From positions 86,867 through 150,866 of the forward strand of contig WIDE01000059.1 of the NCBI GenBank assembly GCA_015039315.1: 64,000 nt of DNA, written 5' to 3'. This document shows positions 1 through 11,781 of this stretch, in pieces. Each line of letters opens with the position of its first letter. The stretch's first letter is position 1. The translations under genes were made by a program, and so were the position numbers. The DNA is from Clavulina sp. PMI_390. Taxonomy: Eukaryota > Basidiomycota > Agaricomycetes > Cantharellales > Hydnaceae. The notes beneath the pieces were generated by a model. The model saw nothing but the letters and a program-made list of their open reading frames with translations. It made no database searches and was not told where the DNA came from.

Positions 1-1112
1 AGAAGCGGATACTTTCTGGTGAGCGCTATCTATGATCTCCGCAAAGTGGGAGATGTGTGGCTGCAATGAGATAAATATTATTTATATGAGCGATCGAGAT
101 GCAGGATGATGATTTCAACTGGCTGTGTGCCCATGTCCAATGGTCCCAGAGTGTTGGCAGCATGAGCTGAGGCTCTTAAGGGTATAGTGACGCCGCTGGT
201 GGCGCAGGCAGCGCGCGGCAATCGCATGGCTGGCGACGATCATTTCAGCCATTGGTAGTCCCAAGTTTGGGGAGCTCAGCTAGTGCATAGAACAGCATTC
301 AACATTGACGTGGGGGCGAAGATGCTCATGAACAAAGGCTAGCTTCAGAGTAGAGTCCACTGTAGTCAAATTCCATGAAATCGTAGGAGAGTACTTATTG
401 GTTAATGCGACAGGTCGGGGAGCTGTGAGGAGAGAAACACGTTGGTGGCTTCAATTTCGGTCACAGTCACGCTGACGTGGTCCGCTGCGGCTTCCACATG
501 GCCTCCGATTGCCAACTCAGAGATCGACAGGGACCGGAGCAAATATCAAGGCACGTCATAGACATAGAAAGATTTCATTTTTCCCTTGTATCCTACTTAG
601 GTAATAGTAGGTTTATCGATATTTTGAAAGGGGATTGACGGTAAGAAAGAGCCAAGGGAGAAGCGATCGCGCTGAGTAATTATTGGATGAATAAACAGAG
701 AATCGGAAAAAATGAAAACAAAAAGGGGCGCTAAAGGTTAAGGTACAAGTTTGTGGGGGACTTGGTTAGTGACTCGGCCCCAAGAAAAGGAAATGCGATG
801 AAATGAGAGAAAGCCACAAGGCGAGAGAAGGGGATGTGATAGTTGAGAATTGTGAAGAAAAAAGAAGAAACGTTAAGGAAGTGGAGGATCAAGCAACAAA
901 CATGACTAGAGTGAGAAGACATATTGAGAAATCATACACGACATGTTGGCGATGTCCCGTATGGTTACTCCATGAGCTGATGATGCCGAGGAAAATGAGG
1001 GGTATGTACGGCAAGAATGTGTGAAAAGAGAAAGAGACAATAATGAAGATGATAATATCAAGAGAGGAATCAGGAATCACATAATGCGATCATCGTGGAT
1101 GGAGAATGGGAG
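1..1112. other. No gene recognised at left edge
   Basis: Both strands are rich in stops and no open frame here reads as a protein family I know. The right part includes the 3' flank of the minus-strand gene that ends at 1113. The left part could contain the edge of a neighbouring gene but shows no clear exon. Confidence 0.5.
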
Positions 1113-4100
1113 TTAAGGAGTTGGGGTTTCACCATCGGTGTCCCCATCGTTCGCACTCATAGAAATTTCGTTCGATCCAGTAGTCATACTCTGGACAGAA
1201 GGCTTGGCTCTACCCTTGCCAATAAAAGCTAGGGGCTCATCTGCGGTACTCGTACCATTCGAGGAACTAGCGCTCATGTCCGCACTAGGGGCAAGTGGAG
1301 GCTGCTGTAGAATAAAGCTCGCCACCGCAGCTCTCCCCATTCCTGGTACAGGCGTGCTTCCAGAGGATGATGACGTAGAGTAAGAGCGTCTCAAGGTCGG
1401 TAATTGGTTGAGAGCATCATAACCGGGCCCATAAGGCGAGGATAGCGGCGACGGCGAGAGCATTGGTAGCTGGAGAGGATGCGGCATCGCGAGTGGGCTC
1501 AACATGTTCATTCCACCTGCACTTGATGGAGACGCATGAGGGTATGTATGGGATGGAGGACGAGAGGGACTACGCGAGGTAGCAAGAGGCGGATTGCGCA
1601 GGATTGAAGAAGCGAGGTCGTTGGGTATATCATCGTCCTCGTCGTCATCAAGATCCAGAACTGAAGGGTTATCGGTGCTTGCACTGCTGGTTTCCACGTC
1701 CCCTTGCACTTGGACGAAGACGTCAGGAACAGCCATGGACTGCTGCTCCTCTAAATCCGCATCTTCGTCAGCAGCTTCCGCAATGTCCGTCATGGACGCA
1801 GCAGCGCTCCCTGCAGAGAGACTTTCCCCGCTGATCGACGTCGAGCGAGACAGTGGTAGACCAATTGCAGCAGCGACATCAACCTCCTCAATCGGCTCGT
1901 TCACAGGGGGGCTTGAAGTGAGGGGAAGCGATCCAGGGAAACGCGATGGGTTTCCAGCCGCAGTGCTCGCACCCGTACCACCTGAACTTGCCGTCCTAAG
2001 ATTAGTGAGCATAGCGGGCGGCAACCCGCGCAATGAGCTGGGTGGTGTCCCAGTCGTCATCGGCGTGAGCGGGCCAGGGTTCGTCGGCTGTTTCTTTGGG
2101 GATCGTCGGCCACCTCCACCAGCATTCCCGTTCCCGTTCATAGGCCCAATACCTCCGCTATCGCCGTTCGCACCGCCATTGATAAACGGCGATGGCGCTC
2201 TCGATCGTGACCGCCCGCCCCCGCCGCCCGAGTTAGGTCTGCTTCCGCGCGAATAGCTCCCGTGCCTCGAAGACCCAGAAGCTGCGGACGGAGGGCGCGA
2301 AACGGGATGGGCAGGCCCACCATTAGGCGGTTGGCCCATCCCGATCCCGCCTGGACCAACACCAACACCCCCACTTACACCACCGCTGCCACCACTTCCA
2401 GGAGCACCAGCGGGGAGGAAACTCGAGGCTGACGGGGGACTATACACGCCCGCTGGCCCTGGCCCTGGACGCACAGGCACAGGGAACATCATCGGGACCA
2501 TGCCATTCACGGGAGAAGGCAAAGGCACGCCCATAGGTAAGTTCATATTTCGTCCACCCATCATCATAGCCGACATTGGCATAGGCATTGGCATGGGCAT
2601 TGGTGCCCCGTTCACCTGCATATTCATATTCATGTTCATCATACCAAGGTTCATGCCCAAGGGGAACGCGCCACCAGGCCCGCCCCCACCAGAGTTAGGA
2701 GGTGACAGAGGGAATGGGTAGGCGACGATTGGGGTCGGGGACTGTAGCTGCCCTTCGGCAGGATGTGGACCGGGGGCCGGGGAAATACCGGCCGGGGTGG
2801 ATGATTGGGACGGAGCGGCCTCGCTGCCGACAGCAGCAGGAGTAACAGTAGAGGATGTCGTTGTAGAGGTGGGGCCAGTATTCGTCACAGAGCCTTGCTG
2901 CTGTTGCTGTAGCGCAGCAATCTGGACAGGTCTCTGTTGATAAATCTGTCCATGTCGCATGAGGTGCGCAGTCAGAAGATACAGAAATAGCAAAAACAAG
3001 AATATATATAAAGAAAGCTCACCTCGCTCCCGTTTGCGCTAGGGTTGGGACTAAGCATCGGAGGCCCACCCATCTGACTCAGGCGCGCAAGTTCAGCACC
3101 CCAAGCCCACCTCATCCTCTCATACTCCGTGAACAAACGTGTGCACTCGGCGCGCCACCGCTCTTCTCTCCCTTTAGCCTCCTCCAAAGCCATCTTCAGC
3201 CCGTTCACTGTCTCCTCTGGATTCGGGCTGGGGATGTATGGCGAAGGCGGCGGATCGTTCAGAGACGGGAACAAAATATCGAGCACGGCGGGCGCCTGGT
3301 CATGCTCGTGCTCTTCTCTTTGCACAGGGTCGTCCTTTTTCTCGGCTTGAGGGGTATCTTCACCCTGCTCACTATCAGCAAGCCCCACGTCCGGCACACC
3401 CCGTCTCGGATTCGCCCCAAGGGTGGTGCTAACTGTGAGGTTAGTCGGCGTGGTATAGATCGCCGACGATCTCCGATTGCGCTCCTCTGCTCGGGATGCA
3501 ATAGAAGGAACTTCTGTGGGAGGGCCAGGCGTCTTCCACATGGGTTCATATTGCAAGGAAGAACCAGCCAGAGATGGATGAGGAAGGAGGTACGGTGATG
3601 AGGCGTGCTGATGATGGGGTTGAGACGCAATATTGGAAGAAGGAGGAAAGGGGGAATATGAAGGTGAATAAGGATAATTTGTCGAGAAGGCCTCTCGCGC
3701 AGGCGCTCTACTTGTCGAAGACGAATCCGCGACAGCCTGCTGATCGTGCCCATTGTTCCAATCAAGCGAGTTATCCCACACAGACAACTCTGTTTCAGCA
3801 CTGGCACTTGCGCTTGCTCTCAGTGCACCATTTCTCTTGGGAGAATCAGGGCGAGTGAACACTGAGGCAGCAGTTGAGGTGGCGCCAAGCGTACTTGGCG
3901 CACTCACGCTTGACCCAAGCTGCCCGTCTTGCCGTTGCCGCTGCTGCGCAGACGACCCACGCCCAGGGACGAGATGACGGTCGCTATGAGCGTGCCGCGG
4001 ATTATCCCGCTGCCCAACACGTGGATCCATATTCCCTAAAGCATCGTCCACATCTGCAGCATTGACGTACAACGGCTGTTCGGCATCGGCCGAACCCCAG

Positions 4101-5248
4101 TCAGAGCCCTCCCCGTTTACGTGTACATCCTCATCATCTTCACGGCCGCTTTTAGGTACGTGCGATGTTGATATTGGGAGGTGAGCAGGCGGGGTGGTGG
4201 GGGATAGTTGGGAGGATGAGGCGGATGAAGAAGTCGTTGAGGTGGCAGACATGGTTGAGACTGAGACGGTTGCGTTACTTGAACGACGAGGGGAATGGGT
4301 ACTTGGAACAATCGTTCGTGAAGAGATAGACTCCGCTATTAATCGTGAGGGTCGTTGATAGGGCGATGATGCAGAAGGTACCAGAGAGGACGACGGATGT
4401 TCCATTGCTGCCAAGCGAGGCCCATCGGCATATGCATTGAGTGCACGTACAGTCAATTTTGAGGGCCGCAAGGGAAGTCGAGGTAGCCGCAACGAGGCCA
4501 GAGCTGGGGGAGGATGATGCAGGGGAGGTTGGAGCAACCGACGCCGCCTCGTGCTTGTACCTTCAAGGCTCACAGGCGCAGGTGCAACGGGAGTGTCGAT
4601 GATATCATCTCCTGCTTCATCAGCAGAGTCCTCGTCATACAAAAGTCCGTCTGGATGTTGTTCGGATGGATCGAGAGTAGATGAGAGCTCATCTCCGAGC
4701 GTGCTCGGGGCAGAGTCAATACTCGGACTATACGGTCTATGGCCAGTTGGGAGGATAGAAACAGACGTAGTAGGAGACATATGAGAGGAGGATGCCTGGT
4801 TGTAGCTGGAAGGGGATGCACGGGGGACCGTTGAGCTGGCATGAGAGACTCTTGGCTGGGGGTTGGGCTTGGAAGGCTGCCCATTCTTGAAGAGTTCCTT
4901 TACGGGATCTTTACCTCTCTTTCGACGATCTTTTGAGCGTTTCTTTTTGTCAGACTGCGAAGTGGCAAGATTCGCGAGGAGGGCGGAGGAAGTCGCGTCG
5001 GTGCCAACGGCGCCAGCAGAGCCGGAGCCATATTCCAGGGACGATGACGGCTCGTTTAGATCACCGTGACGCGCCTTGATGCGCCAGTGACGGTATTGCA
5101 ACGCTGCAAAGAGAGAAACGGCGAGGACAGAGAGTCCGACTTGGCCAACAGGGGAGCCAAACATGGCAGTCATTGACAATCCAGCAGGGCCGTCGCCAGC
5201 GGGGCCAGTGTCGGAGTCGACGAGGACGAACTCAGTGGCATCGCCCAT
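1113..5248 (-). CDS. Large low-complexity protein with one N-terminal membrane segment
   Basis: Two exons, 5248-3023 and 2945-1113, joined by a 77-nt GT-AG intron (3022-2946) in phase 0, giving about 1352 residues. The start is the first ATG of the long frame. Residues 30-55 form a single hydrophobic segment followed by a basic stretch (RHWRIKARH), suggesting a membrane anchor with a cytosolic tail. A Lys/Arg-rich patch (KKRSKDRRKRGKD) follows, then very long Ser/Pro/Thr-rich disorder. Near residues 690-735 there is a predicted amphipathic helix rich in Glu, Arg and Trp. After the intron come a short poly-Gln run and a Met/Asn/Pro-rich tract with repeated MN and MP dipeptides, then Gly-rich and acidic regions. 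I recognise no catalytic domain. It resembles lineage-specific scaffold or signalling proteins of Agaricomycetes, but no function can be assigned. Confidence 0.75.
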
Positions 5249-7019
5249 GGTGGGTTGGGGAGCACAGGGGAGCGAGGAGCACGCTCGTCGACACCGAAGA
5301 GAGAGTTGAGATGTGAGACGTGACTGGGCCTGTGATTCTGAGTGCTAAATGCGTTGACGTCGGTCCCTGATCGTCGTCACAGGTGGTGCAGACTGACCTA
5401 TGAAAGAATGACACACACAAAACAGGAGAAACGAGATACTGAGCGAGGGGGAACGCGCTGGGGGCGGGAGAGGGGAGGGAGGAAGAGGTTCACTGTCGGG
5501 GGTCAAACTTGCGATGGACTGAATTGGGTTCGGATGTTCGACTGCTAAATTAGGAACTGGGACCTATGTTCGCGCACCTGGCCCGGAGCTGGGGCACGAG
5601 AGTAGCTATTAGGAGGCGATGGGTGGTATGCAAAAAGAAAAGGCCAAGCCCAAGGAGAAGCGACGCTTGCGTAAAAAATGCTGTGCGCAAGATCGGAAAC
5701 TGGGGTGAGCGTGTCATTTGCTCGATCCAAAATCATAGCAACTAAGGTCATTTATGTACACAACTCTGATGCTCCGTTGCTGCTTCAATTTCGAGTTGTC
5801 CTCCTCCAGACCTCGACTAACAAATTTCATATCTACCCCGCTTTGACAAGGGCAATTTTCAATTAGGAGATAAATCGGCATGCCACTCAGCAGACAGCCA
5901 CTGTCAGTTGTTGTTGTTCACCGCTTTCCGGACGCCTCACGACTGTGGCGTAAACATACCCCGAATATTATTGGTGTCGCACAACCTAGCCTCCCGGACG
6001 AGCTCCCTAATTCACTCAAAATAGACAGTACAGGCACATGGCCAGCGGGCCAATATCAATCGGCAAAAGCTTTGGGCTGGCCGTGATGTATAAACCCTTA
6101 ATATATGCAAGACATTGATGGGTGGATATACCCAGCTTCTGCCAGCGAAGCGGGAGGCGATGTCAGAAAATACAGGCTGAAGAGAAATGAATGCGCTAAA
6201 TTTTCAAGGAACGGAGAATCGTAACCTCGAAACCCCGGCGAATCGTCCTGTCATTGCCACGTCCAATACTCTGGACTGGTCGATCGTCGCTCCGGACCTG
6301 GATTGTGGAGGTTCATCCGAACTTGCCCCACGTGGGAGTCTAGGACATGTCAAGAACCCCATTGGTGGGAGAATACCCTTGGAACAGGACTAATGCTCAG
6401 TACAGTCATCTGGTGTGGGGAAATAGCCGTGCCTCAGCGATTCTTTCGAGATTCGCGGTGCTCATCATCAATCGGGACCTCCTCCGAAGCGTTAGGTACA
6501 GAAGATAAATGACGCACCTGTTGACTGATCTGATTCAAACCATCCAAGGCCCAATGATGATGATGTTCCTACACTTGCAGGTGAGATGAACGCGCATATG
6601 ACAGGGCTGATTTTAGAATCATGGTGATTGACAATATGCAGATTCGAAGACTCGTTCTGCCCAGGATTAGAGACCAGGGGCATCGAAGTCCCGAGCGATT
6701 AGTGGGTACAGTCAATCGATGATGCTCTGGAATTGAACCCTATTCCCCGGGACTTGATCAGCGGAACGAACCTCATTTTCATAGAACATCCCGGCAGGAT
6801 GTAGATCATTATCAATACTAAGGGTAACCTGAGTAACTCGGCCATAGTAGTGGATGGCGTATTGAGGAGCGACACTGCTGCCGAAGTCGGCGCGAAGGGA
6901 CAAAGAACAGCAGATCCAGGTATCGAGACAATGCATTAACCGGATGAGAGTCGGTGCGTCCATTAACAATCTCCGAGCATGAAGGAAAGATGAATCATAG
7001 GACAATCCAAAGAAGCGAT
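5249..7019. other. Intergenic, no gene recognised
   Basis: This lies between the divergent side of the large anchored protein (its 5' side) and the 3' end of the Cdc4 light-chain gene. Open frames are under 100 codons on both strands, overlap each other and match no family I know. It probably holds the promoter of the 5248 gene and unrelated spacer. Confidence 0.5.
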
Positions 7020-7934
7020 TTACGAGTTAAGTATAGTGCGCGTAAAGTTCTCGTAATTGACGCTCCCGTCTCTATAGTCAGAAGAAACAAAAATACAAGG
7101 ACATTATAAGTCAGCCGATCGCTCGAACCTCCTCCGTCAAAGATCGGAGGAAACGGAAATAAGATAAGGTGCTTACGGCCCGATCTGTACGCCCTTTAGG
7201 AGCTCATCAACCTCCTCGTCCGACATTTTCTCTCCCAGCTGCGTCAGCACGTATCGCAGCTCACCCGCGCCAATAAATCCATTCCCCTCCTTATCGAAAA
7301 CTTGGAAACCCCGAATGAACTCCTCTAGTGTGTGTGAGGCGGGCGTTGACGGCGCATGGGATGAGAAGGTTGGTTGTTGTGATACAAAATCGTTAATAAT
7401 GGGATCGTGAGTATCATACGCTTTGGAAGATAGTTTCTTTGCATCATGGACTTACCTAGCGTCCCGGCAGGCTTGAAACCATCTGGCCGGTTGAGGATGG
7501 TCAAGAAAGTCTTATAGTCGACTACAAGCCCGAGACCGATCATGCGTCATACATTGACCAGTTCAACCCGCACGCATAATTGCCCAGATTCAGTCGCGTC
7601 AACGAGAGCACCAGAAACCGCATCAAGAATGTCCCAACAACAACAGTTCAACATAGGAGAACCGCGATTAGCAATATTACTGGCTTTGTTGAGTGGAACA
7701 CGCACCATCACGCGGCGCAGCGGCGACAATCTCGGCGACCTCTGCCTGTGTAGGATTTTGGCCGAGAGCTCTGAGGAGATCGCCGAGGGTCTCGCGAGGG
7801 ACGGCACCCGTCCCCTTTTTGTCAAATAGCGCGAACGCTTCTTTCCACTCCGCGTTGTCAGCCTAAGTAATCCACCCAAAGTGTTAGTGAACGGGATACG
7901 GCCAAATGGGGACCTTAAAATGGGAACGCGCCAT
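7020..7934 (-). CDS. cdc4: Myosin II essential light chain Cdc4 (EF-hand protein)
   Basis: Calmodulin-superfamily light chain that binds the IQ motif of myosin II and is needed for the contractile actomyosin ring at cytokinesis. Exons: 7934-7914, 7862-7706, 7521-7456, 7324-7177 and 7071-7020, about 147 residues, close to the roughly 141 usual for fungal Cdc4; phases agree throughout. Visible signatures in order: [12 protein letters not shown] (first, degenerate EF-hand), [23 protein letters not shown], then [34 protein letters not shown] and DELLKGV, ending [10 protein letters not shown]. Loop positions are partly substituted, as is normal for essential light chains that bind little calcium. 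The first 7-codon exon depends on a weak donor (GTCCCC) with a good CTAAC branch site, so the extreme N-terminus is the least certain part. Introns of 105, 131 and 184 nt are long for this window. Confidence 0.85.
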
Positions 7935-8376
7935 AGGGATGGATGGAATAGATTTGGTTGGGATCGGCGACGGTTGTTGTTGAGGACTGAATTGAGAGAG
8001 AGGTAAACACGTCCAAACATATGACCCTTACTTCAAGGTAGTCCCTGGCGTTCTTGCAGGATGGGCCATCAGGAAGGTTTATTAATAAGAACCGAAATGT
8101 GTTTCTACGGTAATCATACTCCTTTGCTCTTCGGCCTTACAATATCCACACATCCATAGTACTGCGATAGAATAAGTCTCCCCATTCACGATCGTGTTGC
8201 TTGTGCACAATGGTCAAGCCATCGTGAAACGTCGATAATTGCGCCTTTTGTTATATATTGGCGCCCAATTGCCACCGTTATGTCTTATAATTTCCCTTAT
8301 ATGCATGTAGTATTAATCCTCATTTGATTCGCTACAAAGATGCGCTGGCCTCGTCTAATGAAGTCTAGCTTTATGC
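7935..8376. other. Intergenic between cdc4 and the esterase gene
   Basis: It contains the presumed cdc4 promoter and the 3' flank of the esterase. A short minus-strand open stretch around 8042-8110 reads like coding sequence and could be an alternative upstream exon of cdc4, but no start or splice signal fixes it. Confidence 0.35.
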
Positions 8377-10829
8377 TCAAAAGTAAAACGGGAGTCTCAT
8401 CTGGGCCGAGTTGAAGAGCTGCATTTGAGGGCGGTAGGTGTCCGCAATGAGAGGGAACGTCTGGCCATCGATCTTCATTGACGTGTAATTTTTGCCGTAG
8501 GTAGGCCATGTAGGCACTGTGCATATGAATGAGAAATTAGGATAGGTGAGAACGGATCGCGGAAAAATATAGAAAGTTCTGAACGCACGACTGGCTCCAT
8601 TGGGGCTTAGATTATTGATAAACGCAATCCAGGCGGCGCTCATGTAGCGGGAAGTGATTCCGTACGAGTCATTTTGGGTACCATAGGAGTTATAAGCTAC
8701 GTTCCCCAAGCAGTGAGAACGAATCCGAGAGCAATTCCATTAAAAGGATATGACCCACCGTATGGTACGTCAGAGCTGTGGAATACGCTCAGATAGTCGG
8801 GGATATATTGCGATGGCTGAGCAAACTGGTAGCTGTACACAGGGTATTTCGAGCCAAAGCTTAGATGAGTTGATATCATCGCACGACGGCCTATCGATCG
8901 ATCTTAGGTGACAGTATCTCATATAGCTTTAGAAGATAAATGGACGAACGGCTTTCGAAGTATAGGTCCCCAAAGATTGACGCTTCACGCTTGAACTGGC
9001 TTGTAGGGCCGAACAATCGATCCGAGGTATTGGTACCCACAGGGTCGTAGGGGCTACCCACTGTCGGGTCATCGGGGTATGCATTGAGGATTGGTTGGAA
9101 AAGGGTTGAGAACGATGTCTGATTTACGGCGTTCAAGGACTCTATTGTGATATCAGTTGAAGAGTGAAGTAATCACAGAAACGATGGGCGCCGCACCTTG
9201 GAAGTATGTGACGACCTGAGCAGTCTCATTCAGGGGAGGAGGGAACAAAGTGCCCTATCATACAAGTTGAACTTAGTTGTGTCTCATGGAATCACGATTC
9301 TTGCTAGCACACCTCATCGAGGCAATTACCGATCACAAGAGCTACCTTGGCGGTTTTTCCGGCAGCTATCTGGACGCTTGGGCTTTCGGTATGGAAGAAT
9401 CCATCCAACACACGCCCAAAGGCCGTTCCGTATCCAGCTGCAGTCCAGATCCCGTTCGTCACTTGATATAACGTATCAGACGGAACACCACGAAGGCAAG
9501 CTATTTTGTCCGACGCAGATGTGCACCCGGTTTGCGAGACGAGACTGTTGAAGCTTGACTGCGGTACTGACGAAGACGGCGGGAAGACCGGATTGCTAAA
9601 GAACCAATGTGAGCATCGTGATACGAGCGTACTCCTGGCCGACATACGTTGCTGCTGTCCCGCTCTCGAGTATTGCTCCTCGGAACAGGTTTCGGTCCTT
9701 CACTAGCGTTCCGCCCTGTGCAAGGAGAATGGAGCCGATTGCGATAGCTCCAGCTGACTGTCCAAAGACTAATAAATACACGTATTAGTTAGGTTTGAAT
9801 CGTCTGCCTAGGATAATCCTTACCTGTAACCTATGAAATATCGAGGCAGACGTTATGGCCATTAATTCGGATACAAGGTTTCGGGCGGCCTACCTTGGTC
9901 TTATCTCCACCGAAAGCACCAATGTTCGTTTGCACCCACTCCAAACCGGCCACAATATCAAGCAGGCCAGCATTGAGGGCGGCTGATCCCTTCGCCGCTC
10001 CAGCGACCATCGCGCTTGAGCTGAGGAATCCCCACGAACTGAGTCGGTAATTGAGCGAGACATAGACAATTGGCTGGCCAAGCTCAATGCTTCTCGAGAC
10101 GACTTCATGTCACATAATGATTAGCGCGAGACGAGGGGAACAAGCTATGATTTCTCAACGTACAATTCGTCGCGTTGTTCATGTTGGATCCCTATTGAGA
10201 CCATGTATATCAGGAACTGGCTTTGTAATGATCGGAAGTTGGAGTGGGTACCCCAGCTTCAAATCCACCACCATAGATCCAGAAAGCAACTACGTCGAGA
10301 TGTATGGGAGATTGTCAACATATAAACACCCACAGCGGTGCTAGAGTGATTCGCCTAACCTGGCAAAGATGCGTTGGCGGCGATTCCTTGTGGGCGGACG
10401 ACGTTGATGGTCAGGCAATCCTCTGAGATAGAGTCAAGACTGTATCCTGTATAGCTCTAGAAAAAAAATCATAATTAATTGGCACTCCCATGGCCAATCG
10501 CTTGCGTGATAACTCACCTGCAAAGGCTGCATGCACGCCTTCCCATAGTCCGTGGCATCAAATGTCCGGCTATCGTTTGGTGCTAATGGCACAGGTGCGG
10601 CGAATCTCAGTTCTCCAATAGGTGGCTGAGCATACGGAATTCCAAGGAAGTTGTCCTGCTGGAACTGGGGCAGGTTCACACCTGCTACGACGCCTGTTGA
10701 GATCGAGACGATGGGTTGGCCAGAGGTCACATTTCGTGATCTGAGCTCGCGAGGAACGACAGCAGCCCCCAGGACATTGGAAAGAAAGAAACTGAATGTA
10801 ACAGTGAACTTTAGCGGGGACGCAAACAT
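8377..10829 (-). CDS. Secreted type-B carboxylesterase/lipase, apparently frameshifted
   Basis: Alpha/beta-hydrolase of the carboxylesterase/cholinesterase family, hydrolysing esters outside the cell. Twelve exons: 10829-10518, 10456-10360, 10289-10252, 10191-10164, 10102-9894, 9830-9824, 9768-9648, 9595-9313, 9254-9197, 9141-8950, 8890-8592 and 8516-8377; about 594 residues once one missing base is allowed for. A hydrophobic signal peptide occupies roughly residues 1-22. Visible landmarks are QQDNFLGIPYAQPP, the SEDCLTINV block, oxyanion-hole WIYGGGF, nucleophile elbow GQSAGA (Ser near 234) and HSSDVP carrying the likely catalytic His. The nucleophile motif is assembled across a 7-nt microexon (9824-9830). 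In the exon 8890-8592 the reading frame slips at a run of four G (8704-8707, minus sense). Phase arithmetic over the whole gene needs exactly one extra base there, so this is a recent pseudogene or a sequencing error. Confidence 0.85.
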
Positions 10830-11781
10830 CGAGCCGTGGAGTCCCGTTCAACTGGGATAGACGAGTGGGAAGGTGACAGCTCAGACAGACTCGACTCCCA
10901 ACGAGCGTTTTTATCGCGGGGCGCGAGATCAAGAAGCAGGAGGAAACGTATGCATCCTTGCGGCATCTGTTCCGGTATGAAGTCTGCCAAGCATTCTTGG
11001 AGAAACTATCTCGAGTCGGCAATGTGTCTGTCAATGATTTCCATGAGAAGTCCAAAGAGTGCTGCACACAAATGAATGTCAATTTGAGGAATATATGTTC
11101 AAAGGTGTGACCATGATGACTCTGGAGCGGGTCGGTATTATTCCTCATGCATTATGGCTAGTGAGAAGCGTCGGCCAGTCTATGCATATGAAGAGGATAT
11201 CTGATCAAGTTAATGTTCGGTGGCATTGACAGCCAGTAGCTCACTCAGTGCCTCAGCAGGGTGGACGGAAGGACTGGGTATGGCCATGTGGGAAAATGAT
11301 CTAGCTCCATTTCCACAATTTTCAATATATTGAGAGAGGGCTTCTACTAGTACAATGGAACGCGCAGAAAACGAAATGAGGCAAGGTAATGCTAGAGTAC
11401 AGAACAACAAACAGCGAGCAGAAAAGGCCAGAAAGCTACCTAGTATTCAACAAGCACATATTGGATGCAGCCATCTGCTCCAAGGGCTAAGAACGTCCAG
11501 ATAGCGTAGCTTGCAGAAAAGAAAAAGCCAACAAACGCATTCGAAATGTGATAGCAGTGCGGAGAAGAGGAGGCAGCGCATGGTACGTTAATAAAATATG
11601 GAAAATCGTGACGCCAAAAATTAGAATCATGATGGTGATGGCAGTACATTATTCCACGGCATAAGGAAAGCAGCACCACGGGTGAGACGCTCTTTTGCAA
11701 TCTCTAATCCTTGGCGACTGATTATTGATAATGGGATAATGGGGCGTGGGCGTGTCCAGTTGAAGCAAGATCGAAGCGTGG
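10830..11781. other. Intergenic, no gene recognised
   Basis: Promoter side of the esterase gene and 3' flank of the F-box-like gene that ends at 11782. The small open frames on the minus strand (11210-11700) have no family resemblance and no clear splice structure. Confidence 0.5.

Noticed and set aside
1138..2721. Plus-strand open frames opposite the large anchored protein, up to 220 codons
   Set aside because: They are mirror frames of a low-complexity, codon-biased gene on the minus strand; composition is not protein-like and no start or splice context supports them.
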